NCBI GenBank assembly: GCA_963750895.1
Contig: CAVVSD010000006.1
Coordinates: 1,426,001 to 1,490,000 of the forward strand
Length of the DNA stretch: 64,000 bases
Source of the DNA: CAVVSD01 sp963750895
GTDB lineage: Bacteria > Actinomycetota > Thermoleophilia > Solirubrobacterales > Solirubrobacteraceae
Direction of reading: 5' to 3'
Below, one piece after another: positions 25,978-34,409 of this stretch. The position numbers and the translations under genes were made by a program. Within the stretch, counting starts at the first letter, position 1. Every line of letters begins with the position of its first letter. The notes below the pieces were generated by a model that was not told the origin of the DNA, made no database searches, and saw only the letters and a program-made list of their open reading frames with translations.

Positions 25978-26717
25978 GCTCTCCGGGTTCGGCAGCAGCT
26001 CTGCCGACTTCGGGCCGGAGTCGGCGTAGGGGACGATCTGGTCGTCGTCGCCGTGCATGACCAGCACCGGGATCGTGATCTGCTTGAGGTCCTCGGTGAA
26101 GTCGGTCTGCGAGAACGCGACGATGCAGTCTAGTGAGCCTTGATCCCGCCCATCATGCCTTGGCGCCACCAGTTCTCGATGATCGCCTCGGACGGCTCGC
26201 GGCCTTCGCGGTTGAAGCCGTAGAACGGGCCGGCCGCGATCTCGCGGTAGAACTGCGAGCGGCGGCGTCGAGTCTGCCCTGCGGAAGTCGTCGAAGACCT
26301 CGATTGGCAGTGCCCTCCGGGTTGGCGTCGCTCTGGACCATGATCGGCGGGACGGCGTCGATCAGCACGGCCGGCGACGCGGTCCTGGCCGTGGCGGCGC
26401 GAGGTAGCGCGCGACCTCGCCGCCGCCGGTCGAGTGGCCGACGTGGACGGAGTCGCGCAAGTCGAGGTGCGTTGACCAGGGCGGCGAGGTCGTCGGCGTA
26501 GTGGTCCATGTCGTGGCCGTCGAACACCTGCGTCGGAGCGCCCGTGCCCGCGACGGTCGTGCGCGACCACGCGATAGCCCTCGCTCAGAAAGAACATCAC
26601 CTGCGCGTCCCAGTCGTCTGACGACAGCGGCCAGCCGTGGCTGAAGACCATCGGCTGACCCGATCCCCAGTCCTTGTAGTAGATCTCCACGCCGTCGTTG
26701 GTGGTGATCGTGCTCAT
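25978..26717 (-). pseudogene. Decayed non-heme chloroperoxidase-like alpha/beta hydrolase
   Basis: Fragments in three frames rebuild an alpha/beta hydrolase of the arylesterase/chloroperoxidase group. They are MSTITTNDGVEIYYKDWGSG and VFSHGWPLSSDDWDAQ; then FDGHDMDHYADDLAALV; then QFYREIAAGPFYGFNREG with WWRQGMMGG; then PVLVMHGDDDQIVPYADSG. Several indels between about 26100 and 26560 break it, and the C-terminal strand and His region after LLPNPES are disrupted by a stop. The number of lesions is greater than in neighbouring chromosomal genes, so genuine decay is likely. It is element cargo. Confidence 0.65.
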
Positions 26718-27225
26718 GGGCGGGAACGTCCCATCGTTCGCCCGGCGGGTCAACAAGCCGAAGGTGACCGCCGGGCGAAGCTGGCGCATCGGCGCGATCA
26801 CAGAAGGGTCAACGACCGCGTCGCTCCCTGGGTGGAGCAGCAGGCTGCGCGGGCGATCCGGCGGCGACCCCGAGAATCGCGAACTCGGTGTTGACCGGGA
26901 TCGTCCCACCGCTCGGCGGATGGGCGAGGTTCAGCGACAGGCGTCCCTCGTCCAGCAGATCGACCACTGCTCTGCGCGAGAAGCGACAGCCAAGAACGTC
27001 GCCGCGTGGCTTCCGCCGCATGCCAGGCGACGCCAACGAGGCTGGCGCCCCGACGCGCCGAGCCGCTTGCGCTTTCGCCTGACAGCAGCAGCGAAGCGGG
27101 CCCGCGCGCCGCTATCGCACTGCGCGACAAGCAGCAGCGAGGCCGGATGCTGAGCCCCGTCCATTGCGACAGTGGCCGGATGTCCGTCGATCGCCGCTGT
27201 TGCTTCGAAGCGGCAGCGACACGCC
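26718..27225. other. Non-coding stretch inside the element, about 0.5 kb
   Basis: No supportable gene. Just upstream of the decayed hydrolase start there is an inverted repeat: TTCGCCCGGCG at 26737-26747 and CGCCGGGCGAA at 26769-26779, extended by GTCA/TGAC with one base missing. It may have been an operator or attenuator for the hydrolase. The rest is unremarkable. Confidence 0.45.
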
Positions 27226-27707
27226 TCAGCGCCCCGCGGATATCTCTTCGGGTCGCGGATCGCGCGCGAACATCGAGCGTCGTTGCGACGATGCGCCGAA
27301 CGAGGCAAAGTTCGCCCGCGCCTGGCTGAGACTGATGTGGTTCGGTCCGCCCGGTGCGTCAGGCCCTCCGTCGCGGCGGTTGTTGTCCGCGCGGTCGTCC
27401 TCCCAGCCGCACACAGCGCAAGTCTCGTAGTGGGACACGTTCAGCAGTGTGAGACAGCGGCAGCACTCGCACGCATGACGCGGAGCCTCGGCCAGTTCAC
27501 GCATGAGTCTCTCGGACACGTCCTTCGCCCACGCCGGCATGCTCTGGGGGCCGACGTAGAGGACGTCGCGCGGATCGGCGTCGCGGCCAACGTCGGAGCC
27601 TTGGTATCGCCGGGTACGTACACAGTCCAGCCGAATCGCTCGCCGCTCCACTGCACGACGAGTGGGCGTCCATCATCGAGCTCGAACCGTCTGGATCGAT
27701 TGAACAC
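27226..27707 (-). CDS. CPCC-type cysteine-rich domain protein (element cargo), one frameshift
   Basis: About 160 residues after joining two frames at about 27570. The N-terminal part (VFNRSRRFELDDGRPLVVQW) is a short beta-rich region of about 50 residues. It is linked by DVLYVGPQSMPAWAKDVSER to a cysteine-rich domain, CECCRCLTLLNVSHYETC then AVCGWEDD, followed by GGPNHISLSQARANFASFGA. This pattern matches the CPCC family, a probable zinc ribbon of unknown function that is common in mobile gene pools and toxin/immunity-like loci. The first Cys-Pro is replaced by Cys-Glu. The start is a GTG. Confidence 0.68.
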
Positions 27708-27765
27708 GCCAAGAACGTTAGAGCGGGCCGCTCACGCTTCGCCTGACACGCCCGCGAGCACGGCA

Positions 27766-27788
27766 GCGCATCGCATATCGCGATGCGC
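27766..27788. repeat. Perfect stem-loop inside the element
   Basis: GCGCATCGC and GCGATGCGC (9 bp, perfect) flank a 5-base loop ATATC. It lies in a 270-base spacer between the small lipoprotein gene and the CPCC gene, about 190 bases after the lipoprotein stop. It may be a terminator or a recombination-related structure. Confidence 0.45.
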
Positions 27789-27977
27789 GACGAGCACTAG
27801 TACGCAGCGGAGCGTTCCTTCGGCGCCCGGCGGGCTCGGAGCGACGACGCCATCGAGAGACGACTCGACGACATCAAACGGCGCTGCCCGACCTTCGATA
27901 CACCACGAGACTCCGCCGTGACGGTGAGGTGGGCTCCGGCGCGCCGAAGGCACTAGCTCCACCGATGTCGCCGCGGC

Positions 27978-28232
27978 TTAGGGAAGGTCCTCCTCGGTGA
28001 CGTGCGCCTCGCAGCCAAGGCGCTGCGCCTCCGAGACCGCGTTGGCGCAGTACGCCTTCACGGCGGGGCTCGCACCCTCTGCCCGTTCCACGTCGTCGGA
28101 CTCGAACTCGTGGGACTCGGTTCCGTCGAGCTTCTCGGGGGTCGAATCCACGCCGGCGCCGGAACCCGCCCCGCAACCCCACAGGACAGCGAGGAGCGCG
28201 GCGAGCGACAGGCGACACGACCGCGACATCAC
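27978..28232 (-). CDS. Small lipoprotein of unknown function (element cargo)
   Basis: 84 residues. The N-terminus MMSRSCRLSLAALLAVLWGC is a lipoprotein signal peptide with a basic start, a hydrophobic core and an L-W-G-C lipobox, so Cys 20 would be lipidated. The mature part is acidic (TPEKLDGTESHEFESDDVER) and has two further cysteines (AYCANAVSEAQRLGCEAHV) that could form a disulfide. No family was recognised. The integrase gene lies upstream on the same strand. It may be exported cargo such as a surface immunity or adhesion factor, but this is speculation. Confidence 0.6.
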   Translation of the reverse strand: MMSRSCRLSLAALLAVLWGCGAGSGAGVDSTPEKLDGTESHEFESDDVERAEGASPAVKAYCANAVSEAQRLGCEAHVTEEDLP

Positions 28233-28315
28233 GAACGGACCGTAGCCCGCAGGCCCGGACGAGGTCGCAGTCCCGCGCGCCCGCGATGTGCGCCGTCAGG
28301 CAGTGCAGCGGGCGG

Positions 28316-29610
28316 TTAGAAGCGGCGGAACGGGGCCCCCTGTTCAGCTTCGAGATCCCGCCGCGCCCGCTCGGCGCGCCGTTGTCCTCGGATACGCGGT
28401 CTCATCCACGGGCCGTACACCTCATCGAGCACCGCCTCGACCTTCTCGTACGACTCGCGGAACAGATGCGTGTACAGCCCGGTGGTGCCCTGCGCCTTGT
28501 GGCCCATGAGCTGCTCGACCTCGTGGCGGCGGATGCCGCCGGCCGCCAGGACTGACGCGTACGTGTGCCGCAGTTGGTGCCACATGCGGCCCTGGCGGCG
28601 TAGGCCGCAGCGCTCGTATGCCGGCCCGAGGAACAGCGTCGACGGCAGCGTTTCATTCCAGGGCCCGTCCGACGTCGGGTGGGTGAACACGAAGCCTGTC
28701 GCCTGGCGGTGCCGGCCGAGCAGCTGCGCGACGCCGCTGTAGAGCGGCAGCTCGCGCTCGCTGTCGTACTTGCAGCGCACGATCGAGGGCTCGCGCTTGC
28801 CGCCCTCCCCAGCTCGCCTCCAGTACAGCTGCCCGCGAAGGTCCAATCGGCCGGACCCGAAGTCCAGCCACTCCCACTTCAGGCCGAGCAGCTCGTTGCG
28901 CCTGAGGCCGCTCGTCAGCGCGAGCAGCACCATCCCGACGTACGGCTCGGGTGTCGCGTCGAGCAGCGCGTAGGCCTCGGACACCTCGAGGTACTTCGCC
29001 GGCTTGCGCCGGACGTTGAGGTCGAGGACGTCGTGGCGGCTGCCGCCGCGGTGGCGCGCGCGGGTCGGCGAGCGCAGCGGGTTGTTCGCGATGTGCCCCT
29101 GCGAGACGGCGTCGGTGAGCATCCCGGACAGCACCGTGAGCGAGGCCTTGGCGGTGCCCTCGGTGAGACCCGCGGCGATCTTCGTGCGCAGGTACTGCAG
29201 GAGCAGCGGCTGGTCGATCGCGCCGAGCGGCAGCTTGCCGAAGGCGGGCTGCAGGTGCCGGCGCCAATCGCCCTCGTACTTGTTGTACGTGAGCGGCGAC
29301 ATCCGACCGAGCTCCACCTGTGCGGCGATGCGCTCGAACCACGGGCCGGCGAACTCCTCGACGTCACCGGACGGCTCGGCGGCAGGACCTGGCCGTGGAC
29401 CACCTTCTCGCGCAGCTCGGCCAGGCGGCGCTCGAAGTCGGCGAGGTCCGCGATTCGCCAGCCCTGCTCGAGGTAGCCGAGACGCCGCTCGACGCGGGCG
29501 ACGCGCGCCTGCACCGTCGGGCGGCACGAGCACAGATCCGAGCGCAGCATCTGCCCGCGGGCCGACGCCGGGCAGCGCTTCGCGTGATGCAGCCGCAGCG
29601 AGCCGCGCAT
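28316..29610 (-). CDS. Tyrosine recombinase (integrase), one frameshift
   Basis: About 430 residues in two frames joined at about 29385-29395. The N-terminal zinc-ribbon-like or arm-binding segment (MRGSLRLHHAKRCPASARGQ, with further Cys at about 28) is followed by a core-binding domain (MSPLTYNKYEGDWRRHLQPA) and the catalytic domain. Catalytic residues seen are Arg in LTSGLRRNELLGLKWEW, HQLRHTYASVLAAGG (His-x-x-Arg), MGHKAQ (His) and the Tyr nucleophile in GLYTHLF. The excisionase gene ends 9 bases upstream of its start. Together with the flanking repeats it explains the element's insertion. Confidence 0.85.
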
Positions 29611-29619
29611 CAGCGGGCC

Positions 29620-29895
29620 TCAGAAGCGCCGCGGCAGGCGCCGTTCGACGATGCGAATCGTCGTCTTCCGCGCGGGAACGCCGCGCGCGTCGCGGACGAG
29701 CCGCTCGACGTCCTCCTCGGCGAAGCGCACGTAGCGCCGGCCCGGCAGCTTGACGCGCGGCAGCACGCCCTCGCGCCCGAGCTTCCACACGTAGCGCTCG
29801 GTGTAGCCGAGGCGCTCGGCGACCTGCGCGGCGGTGAGCAGTCGACCCGTCGTGTCCACTGCTCGGAGAGCGGGGCGCGAAGCTGCATCCCGCAC
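29620..29895 (-). CDS. Excisionase-like helix-turn-helix protein
   Basis: 91 residues. A MerR/excisionase-type HTH is visible: LLTAAQVAERLGYTERYVWK then GVLPRVKLPGRRYVRFAEED, ending in a basic C-terminal tail (RIVERRLPRRF). The GTG at 29895 has GAGG eight bases upstream. An alternative GTG at 29859 would begin at DTTGRLLTAAQ. The gene sits between the integrase and the right attachment site. An Xis role in directing excision is inferred from this position. Confidence 0.78.
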   Translation of the reverse strand: MRDAASRPALRAVDTTGRLLTAAQVAERLGYTERYVWKLGREGVLPRVKLPGRRYVRFAEEDVERLVRDARGVPARKTTIRIVERRLPRRF

Positions 29896-29994
29896 GGAGC
29901 GATCCTCATCTAGCTTGTCTCCTCGGCGTCGTCGGTTGCGACCCGAGGTCTCAGACTTCAGAAAGCGCCTCTTTGCAGGGCTTTCTCTGATATC

Positions 29995-30008
29995 CTCAGA
30001 TGTAGTAC
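29995..30008. other. Right attachment site (attR) of the element
   Basis: Second perfect copy of CTCAGATGTAGTAC. On the chromosomal side it continues ATC, giving GATGTAGTACATC, a near-perfect palindrome that would be the heart of attB. It encodes the last residues and the TGA stop of the Rrf2 gene on the minus strand. Just inside the element, AGAAAGC and GCTTTCT (about 29961-29987) form a short inverted repeat that may be a recombinase arm site or terminator. Confidence 0.7.
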
Positions 30009-30391
30009 ATCGCCACGCCCGCCTCGCGCACCTCGCGCTCGACGACGTCGGCGATCGTGGTCCGCTCCATCACGGCGCGGGCCGCTGCCGCGGCCTCGGC
30101 GAGGACGCCCTCGGCGTCGCGGCCGAACGGGCCGTCGAGGAGCTCGACGATCTGCAGGATCGTCACGCTCGCCGGCTCGGTGGCGAACGCGTAGCCGCCC
30201 TTCACGCCCCGCTGGGAGCGCAGGACGCCGCCGCGGCGGAGGACCGCGAAGAGCTGCTCGAGGAACTGGACCGGGATCTCCCGCCTGCGGGCGAGGTCGC
30301 CGATCGGCACCGGGGTCTCGGTACCGCCCGAGCGTGCGAGCTCGGTGAGCGCCTTGATGGCGTAGGGAGACTTCGTGGTGACGGAGATCAC
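29996..30391 (-). CDS. Rrf2-family transcriptional regulator without iron-sulfur cysteines
   Basis: 131 residues with a GTG start. The winged HTH is TTKSPYAIKALTELARSGG with PIGDLARRREIPVQFLEQLF, followed by the wing LRSQRGVKGGYAFATEP. The protein has no cysteine at all, so it cannot hold the Fe-S cluster of IscR or NsrR and is closer to the CymR type that senses cysteine metabolism. Its C-terminal VAMYYI and stop fall inside the element's right attachment repeat, so the element uses this gene's 3' end as part of its target and restores it. Confidence 0.85.
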   Translation of the reverse strand: MISVTTKSPYAIKALTELARSGGTETPVPIGDLARRREIPVQFLEQLFAVLRRGGVLRSQRGVKGGYAFATEPASVTILQIVELLDGPFGRDAEGVLAEAAAAARAVMERTTIADVVEREVREAGVAMYYI

Positions 30392-30465
30392 GCGCGTCAG
30401 AGCCTAGTGCGCGTGGCCCTGCACGGGTGTAGCGTCCGGCTACTCGACACAGGGAGGCCTGTCTC

Positions 30466-31689
30466 ATGTGCGATGTGGTCGGGAAGGCGTACGCCGCCGG
30501 GCTGTCGCGCCGGGGGTTCCTCGGCGCGAGCGGGGCCGTCGCGGCCGGGGCGCTGCTCGCGGGGGTGCCGGCGGGGGCTGCGGCGCACGCCGCCGAGGGC
30601 CCGAAGGGGCCCGCCCCGGTGACGCTGGGCAAGCCCCTGCAGGGCTACCGCACGCGCGTGGTGCTGCTCGGGACGGCGGGCGGGCCGGTCTGGTGGCCGA
30701 ACACCGACCGCAAGGGCATCTCGACCGCGATCGCGGTCGGCGACCGCGTCTACCTCGTCGACTGCGGCGACGGGTTCGGGCACCGGTTCCGCCAGACCGA
30801 CCTCGCGGGCCCAACCCTGCAGACGTCGGGGGCCACGACGCTGAACCGGCTTCAGGGTGTCTTCCTCACCCACCTGCACTCCGACCACGTCATCGACTAC
30901 GCGAGCATCCCGGTGCTCGGGCTCTTCGCCGGGCTGCAGCAGCCGCGGCCCGAGCCGGTCCACGCGTTCGGTCCCGGCAACCGCGGTCGGCTGCCCGACG
31001 TCCTGCCGCCGGGTCGCCCGGCGCCGCCGGTCATCAGCCCCGCGAACCCGACCCCGGGCACGGCGGAGATGACGGAGCTCCTCTACGCGGCGTTCGCGAC
31101 CGACCTCAACGACCGCATGCGCGACAGCGGCGCGCCCGACCCGCACACGCGCTTCGTGCCGCACGACATCGCGCTGCCGGCGGGCTCGAACGACCCGACG
31201 AAGCACCCACCTCCCCGCGTGTCGCCGTGGCTCGTCCACGAGGACGACGCCGTGAAGGTCACGGCGACGTTGGTGGACCACGGCCAGGTGTTCCCGTCGT
31301 TCGGCTTCCGCTTCGACACCGACGACGGCTCGATCGTCATCTCGGGCGACACGGCGCCGTCCGACAACCTCGTCGAGCTCGCCCAGGGCGCCGACGTGCT
31401 CTGCCACGAGGTCATCGACCCTGCCTACATCCAGCTGCTGTTCGGCCCGCCGCCGTATCCGCCCGACGTTCAGGCGATCGTCGACCACCTCATCAACGCG
31501 CACACCACCATCGAGGACGTCGGCCCGATCGCCGATCGCGCGGGCGTGCCCACGCTCGTCCTGCACCACTACGTGCCGGGCAACGGCACCCGCGAGACCT
31601 GGATGCAGGCCCAGGCCACCTACTCCGGACAGCTCGTCGTGGGCGAGGACCTCATGCAGATCGGCGTCGGCGCCCGGACGAAGGCCTGA
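30466..31689 (+). CDS. Tat-exported MBL-fold metallo-hydrolase
   Basis: 407 residues. A twin-arginine signal is clear: SRRGFLGASGAVAAGALLAG at about 15-34. The mature protein has a metallo-beta-lactamase fold with LVDCGDGFG, the metal motif FLTHLHSDH (about 129-137), the later Asp in VISGDTAPSDN, and a C-terminal His in LVLHHYVPG. The layout is like ribonuclease-Z/arylsulfatase-type hydrolases, which often have AtsA-like activity. The substrate is unknown. Export as a folded, metal-loaded enzyme is inferred. A GGGAGG ribosome site precedes the ATG, and a strong hairpin follows the stop. Confidence 0.87.
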   Translation: MCDVVGKAYAAGLSRRGFLGASGAVAAGALLAGVPAGAAAHAAEGPKGPAPVTLGKPLQGYRTRVVLLGTAGGPVWWPNTDRKGISTAIAVGDRVYLVDCGDGFGHRFRQTDLAGPTLQTSGATTLNRLQGVFLTHLHSDHVIDYASIPVLGLFAGLQQPRPEPVHAFGPGNRGRLPDVLPPGRPAPPVISPANPTPGTAEMTELLYAAFATDLNDRMRDSGAPDPHTRFVPHDIALPAGSNDPTKHPPPRVSPWLVHEDDAVKVTATLVDHGQVFPSFGFRFDTDDGSIVISGDTAPSDNLVELAQGADVLCHEVIDPAYIQLLFGPPPYPPDVQAIVDHLINAHTTIEDVGPIADRAGVPTLVLHHYVPGNGTRETWMQAQATYSGQLVVGEDLMQIGVGARTKA

Positions 31690-31695
31690 GACGCG

Positions 31696-31727
31696 ACCGG
31701 CCGCCTCGGGTTCCCGAGGCGGCCGGT
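31696..31727. terminator. Strong bidirectional hairpin
   Basis: ACCGGCCGCCTCGGG and its exact complement CCCGAGGCGGCCGGT, 15 bp each, are separated by TT. It lies 6 bases after the metallo-hydrolase stop and 25 bases before the end of the convergent HDOD-LuxR gene. No T-run is present. It is a likely two-way terminator. Confidence 0.7.
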
Positions 31728-31752
31728 GGCACGACGTGACTGCGGAGGCGGC

Positions 31753-32841
31753 CTAGAGCCAGCCGCGCTCCGTCGCGATGAGGACGGCCTGGGCGCGGTC
31801 GACAGCGCCGAGCTTGCCGTAGATGTTGTGGAGGTGCGTGCGGACCGTGGAGGTCGAGAGCTTCAGCTCCAGCGCGATCTGCTTGTAGACCTTGCCCTCG
31901 GCGAGGCGCTTGAGCACCTCGAGCTCGCGCCCGGACAGCGGGCACGGGTCGATCTGCCGGCGCTGGCCGGTCGTCGGGTAGGGCAGGTCGTACATGACCG
32001 TGCGCAGCTCCGCCGGGCCGAGGCCGATCGAACGGGCCGTCTTGAGCAGCTCCGTCGGCGACACCTGGCTGCCCTGCGCGTAGTGCGCGAGCATGTCCGC
32101 GAGGCGGACGAAGGCGGCCTCGCCGATCGCGTCGTCGGCGTGGTGGCGCTCGATGACCGAGGCGACGGCCTTCGGCAGGCCCCACCGGCGGGCGAGGACG
32201 CCGCCGACCAGCGCGTGGTCGACGCCGAGCTCACGACGCTCGCGGTGGATGCGCTCCTCGGGCGTGCGGGCGTCGCGGTGCACCTGGCCGGGGTAGCCGG
32301 GGTACGCGTGCATGAGGACGAGCTTGCCGACGTCGTGCAGCAGCGCGGTGACGATGAGCCGGTCGCGGTCCTCGTAGCCGACCTCCTGCGCGATGCGGTC
32401 GGCGGCGCGCTGCGTCGCGACGGCGTGCAGGCGGAAGCGCTCGGGCGCGGCGTCCCACACGGAGGAGCGCTCGAAGAAGTCGAAGGTGCGTGCGCGGGTG
32501 GCGAGCGTGTGGACGGCCTCGGGCGAGAGCAGCTCGACGGAGGTGACGATCGACTCCACGCGACCGCGCGACTTGCCCTCGACCTGGTTGGCGAGGCGCA
32601 GGACGGCGATCACCAGCGCGACGTCGGACTCGACGGCGGCGACGACCTCGCCGGCGGAGACGCGCTCCTGCGACACCACGCGCAGAAGACGGTTGCGAGA
32701 CTCGGCGAGAGCGGGGAACGCCTCGAGCGCCTCGAAGGCGGCCGTGAGGCGGCGACCGTGACCTTCGTTGTGTCGCCGCGAAGCACCGGCGCCTGACGGG
32801 GGCGCGATCGGGCCTCGTGGGCTCGGGGCGGGGGTGGACAT
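31753..32841 (-). CDS. HDOD-domain/LuxR fusion regulator
   Basis: 362 residues from the ATG at 32841. That start has AGGGAAG upstream. The frame also stays open to a GTG at 32901. The N-terminal two thirds are an HDOD domain: TAAFEALEAFPALAESRNRL, then LLHDVGKLVLMHAYPG with the HD pair, then IERHHADDAIGEAAFVRLAD. The last 65 residues are a LuxR helix-turn-helix (PLSGRELEVLKRLAEGKVYK, TSTVRTHLHNIYGKL). HDOD proteins normally signal in motility or second-messenger pathways and rarely carry a DNA-binding domain. A sigma28-type promoter lies about 75 bases upstream. Confidence 0.85.
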   Translation of the reverse strand: MSTPAPSPRGPIAPPSGAGASRRHNEGHGRRLTAAFEALEAFPALAESRNRLLRVVSQERVSAGEVVAAVESDVALVIAVLRLANQVEGKSRGRVESIVTSVELLSPEAVHTLATRARTFDFFERSSVWDAAPERFRLHAVATQRAADRIAQEVGYEDRDRLIVTALLHDVGKLVLMHAYPGYPGQVHRDARTPEERIHRERRELGVDHALVGGVLARRWGLPKAVASVIERHHADDAIGEAAFVRLADMLAHYAQGSQVSPTELLKTARSIGLGPAELRTVMYDLPYPTTGQRRQIDPCPLSGRELEVLKRLAEGKVYKQIALELKLSTSTVRTHLHNIYGKLGAVDRAQAVLIATERGWL

Positions 32842-32917
32842 GTTTGGCGCTTCCCTGCTTTCTTGGGGTGGAGATCCGGGTGTGGAGTCGTGCGGGGGCA
32901 CGGCGGTCGTGACCTGT

Positions 32918-32944
32918 TTATCGGCAGGTCTAGACGCTTGTTTG
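32918..32944 (-). promoter_or_regulatory. Sigma28/WhiG-like promoter of the HDOD-LuxR gene
   Basis: On the minus strand CAAA (32941-32944) and GCCGATAA (32918-32925) are separated by exactly 15 bases. The flagellar sigma factor FliA and the Streptomyces WhiG recognise TAAA-N15/16-GCCGATAA. Here all eight bases of the -10 element match, and one -35 base differs. The transcript leader would be about 70 bases. It is flanked by CCTG/CAGG. Confidence 0.6.
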
Positions 32945-33064
32945 AGCCCAACCGCCCCCGCGGGTGGCCAAGTGGCCGATCCGGGGGCCGCGCACTGCTA
33001 CACCCACCCGCTCATGGGCAGGTCACCCACCCATCAGGGCTGGCGATTTTGCCGCTGAGCGGCG

Positions 33065-34391
33065 CTATCGAGCCAGCGCCGCGTCGATGCGCCGGAGCGC
33101 CTCGTCGTGGCCCAGGACGGAGAGCGTCTCGAAGATCCCGGGCGACACCGTCGTGCCCGCGACCGCGACGCGCAGCGGCTGGTAGACCTCGCGCGGCTTG
33201 CAGCCCCGCCGCTCGAGGACGCCCTGCAGCGCCTGCTCGATCCCCTCGACGCCGAACGGCTGGACGCCGTCCAGCGCGGCGCGCGCATCGCGCAGCGCCT
33301 CGGCGCCTCCGTCGGAGAGCCACTTCTCGCGTGCCGCCGGGTCGTCGGCCGGCCCGTCGAAGATGAACCCGGCGAGCGGCCAGAAGTCCTCGAGGGTCTG
33401 GATCTTCTCGCGCGAGATCTCCACGGCGTCGCGCAGGCCGCTCCGGCCGGTGTGGCGCTCGAGCCGGCCCGTGAGCTGCTCGCCGCTCAACGCACGGATG
33501 TACCGCCCGTTCAGCCAGCGGAGCTTCTGCTCGTCGAAGCGTGCGGGGTTGTGCGAGACGCGCGTGATGTCGAAGCGATCGACGAGCTGCTCGGTGCCGA
33601 GGATGGTCTCGTCGTCGGGGTCGCCCCAGCCGAGCAGCGCGAGGTAGTTGCGCACCGCCTCGGGGAGGTAGCCCGCCGCCCGCAGCTCCTGCACCGACGC
33701 CGCGCCGTGGCGCTTGGAGAGCTTCTTGCCGTCCGGCCCGTGCAGCAGCGGCATGTGCGCGAACAGCGGCGGCTCGGCGCCCATCGCCTCCATGACCAGC
33801 AGCTGCTTGGGCGTGTTGGAGAGGTGGTCCTCGCCGCGGACGACGTGCGTGAACGCGCCGTCGACGTCGTCCACGGCCACCGCGAAGTTGTAGAGGACGC
33901 TCCCGTCCGCCCGTGGCGATGACGGGGTCGTCCTGGTGGACGTTCGCGAACGTCGTGTCGCCGCGGATGACGTCGTGGACGACCGTGGTCCCGTCGTCGG
34001 GCACCCGCAGGCGGATGGCGCCGTGCTCCTCGGGCTCGCCGCGGAACCCGCGGTCGGCACCGTGGCGCTCCTTGTAGGCCTTGACGTCGTCGGCGGTCGC
34101 CGACGAGTGGTAGGCCAGCCCGCGGTCGAGCAGGTCGCGCAGCACCTCGGCGTGGCGGTCCGCGTGGCTCGTCTGGAAATCGGGCCCCTCGTCCCAGTCG
34201 AGCTCCAGCCAGCGCAGGGCGTCGAGGATCTGCTCGACGTTCTCGGGTGTCGAGCGCTCCCTGTCGGTATCTTCGATGCGCAGCACCAGGGCGCCGCCCG
34301 AACCGCGCGCCATGAGCCAGTTGTAGAGCGCCGTGCGCGCGCCGCCGATGTGCAGGGCGCCGGTGGGCGACGGAGCGAAGCGAACGCGCAT
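33065..34391 (-). CDS. gltX: Glutamyl-tRNA synthetase, one frameshift
   Basis: About 441 residues after correction. Class I synthetase charging tRNA-Glu. It starts MRVRFAPSPTGALHIGGART, containing the HIGH-type motif, then LVLRIEDTDRERS. KKLSKRHGA is the KMSKS-type loop. A helical anticodon-binding domain fills the C-terminal third. One extra G in the GGG run at about 33915-33922 shifts the frame (VIAT then ADGSVLYNFAVAVDDVDG). Loss of this gene would normally be lethal, so the shift is probably an artefact. It is divergent from nfo, with only 18 bases between the starts. Confidence 0.93.
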
Positions 34392-34409
34392 GACCACCAC
34401 GCTACAGCC

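Larger units (their letters stand above)
24058..30008. mobile_element. Integrated element flanked by 14-bp direct repeats, with tyrosine integrase and excisionase
   Basis: About 5.95 kb bounded by perfect copies of CTCAGATGTAGTAC at 24058-24071 and 29995-30008. Next to the right end are an excisionase-like gene and a tyrosine recombinase gene, the usual int/xis placement. The interior is visibly lower in GC and poorer in coding content than the flanks. It carries a methyltransferase, a decayed alpha/beta hydrolase, a CPCC-domain protein and a small lipoprotein. No replication, conjugation or phage structural genes are seen. It is therefore either a small integrative element or the remnant of a larger one. 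Confidence 0.8.

Noticed and set aside
24058..30008. The element as an integron gene-cassette array
   Set aside because: Cargo genes on one strand and a CPCC protein suggested cassettes. However, no consistent attC sites with GTTRRRY/RYYYAAC ends were found, and the recombinase has an excisionase partner and flanking direct repeats, as in phage-type elements.
32842..33064. A tRNA or riboswitch in the spacer between the HDOD-LuxR gene and gltX
   Set aside because: No cloverleaf or conserved riboswitch core could be drawn. The only clear element is the sigma28-like promoter.
33065..34391. gltX as a true pseudogene with a spare synthetase elsewhere
   Set aside because: A single extra G in a GGG run, with both halves otherwise fully conserved, is the same error type seen in many neighbouring genes.
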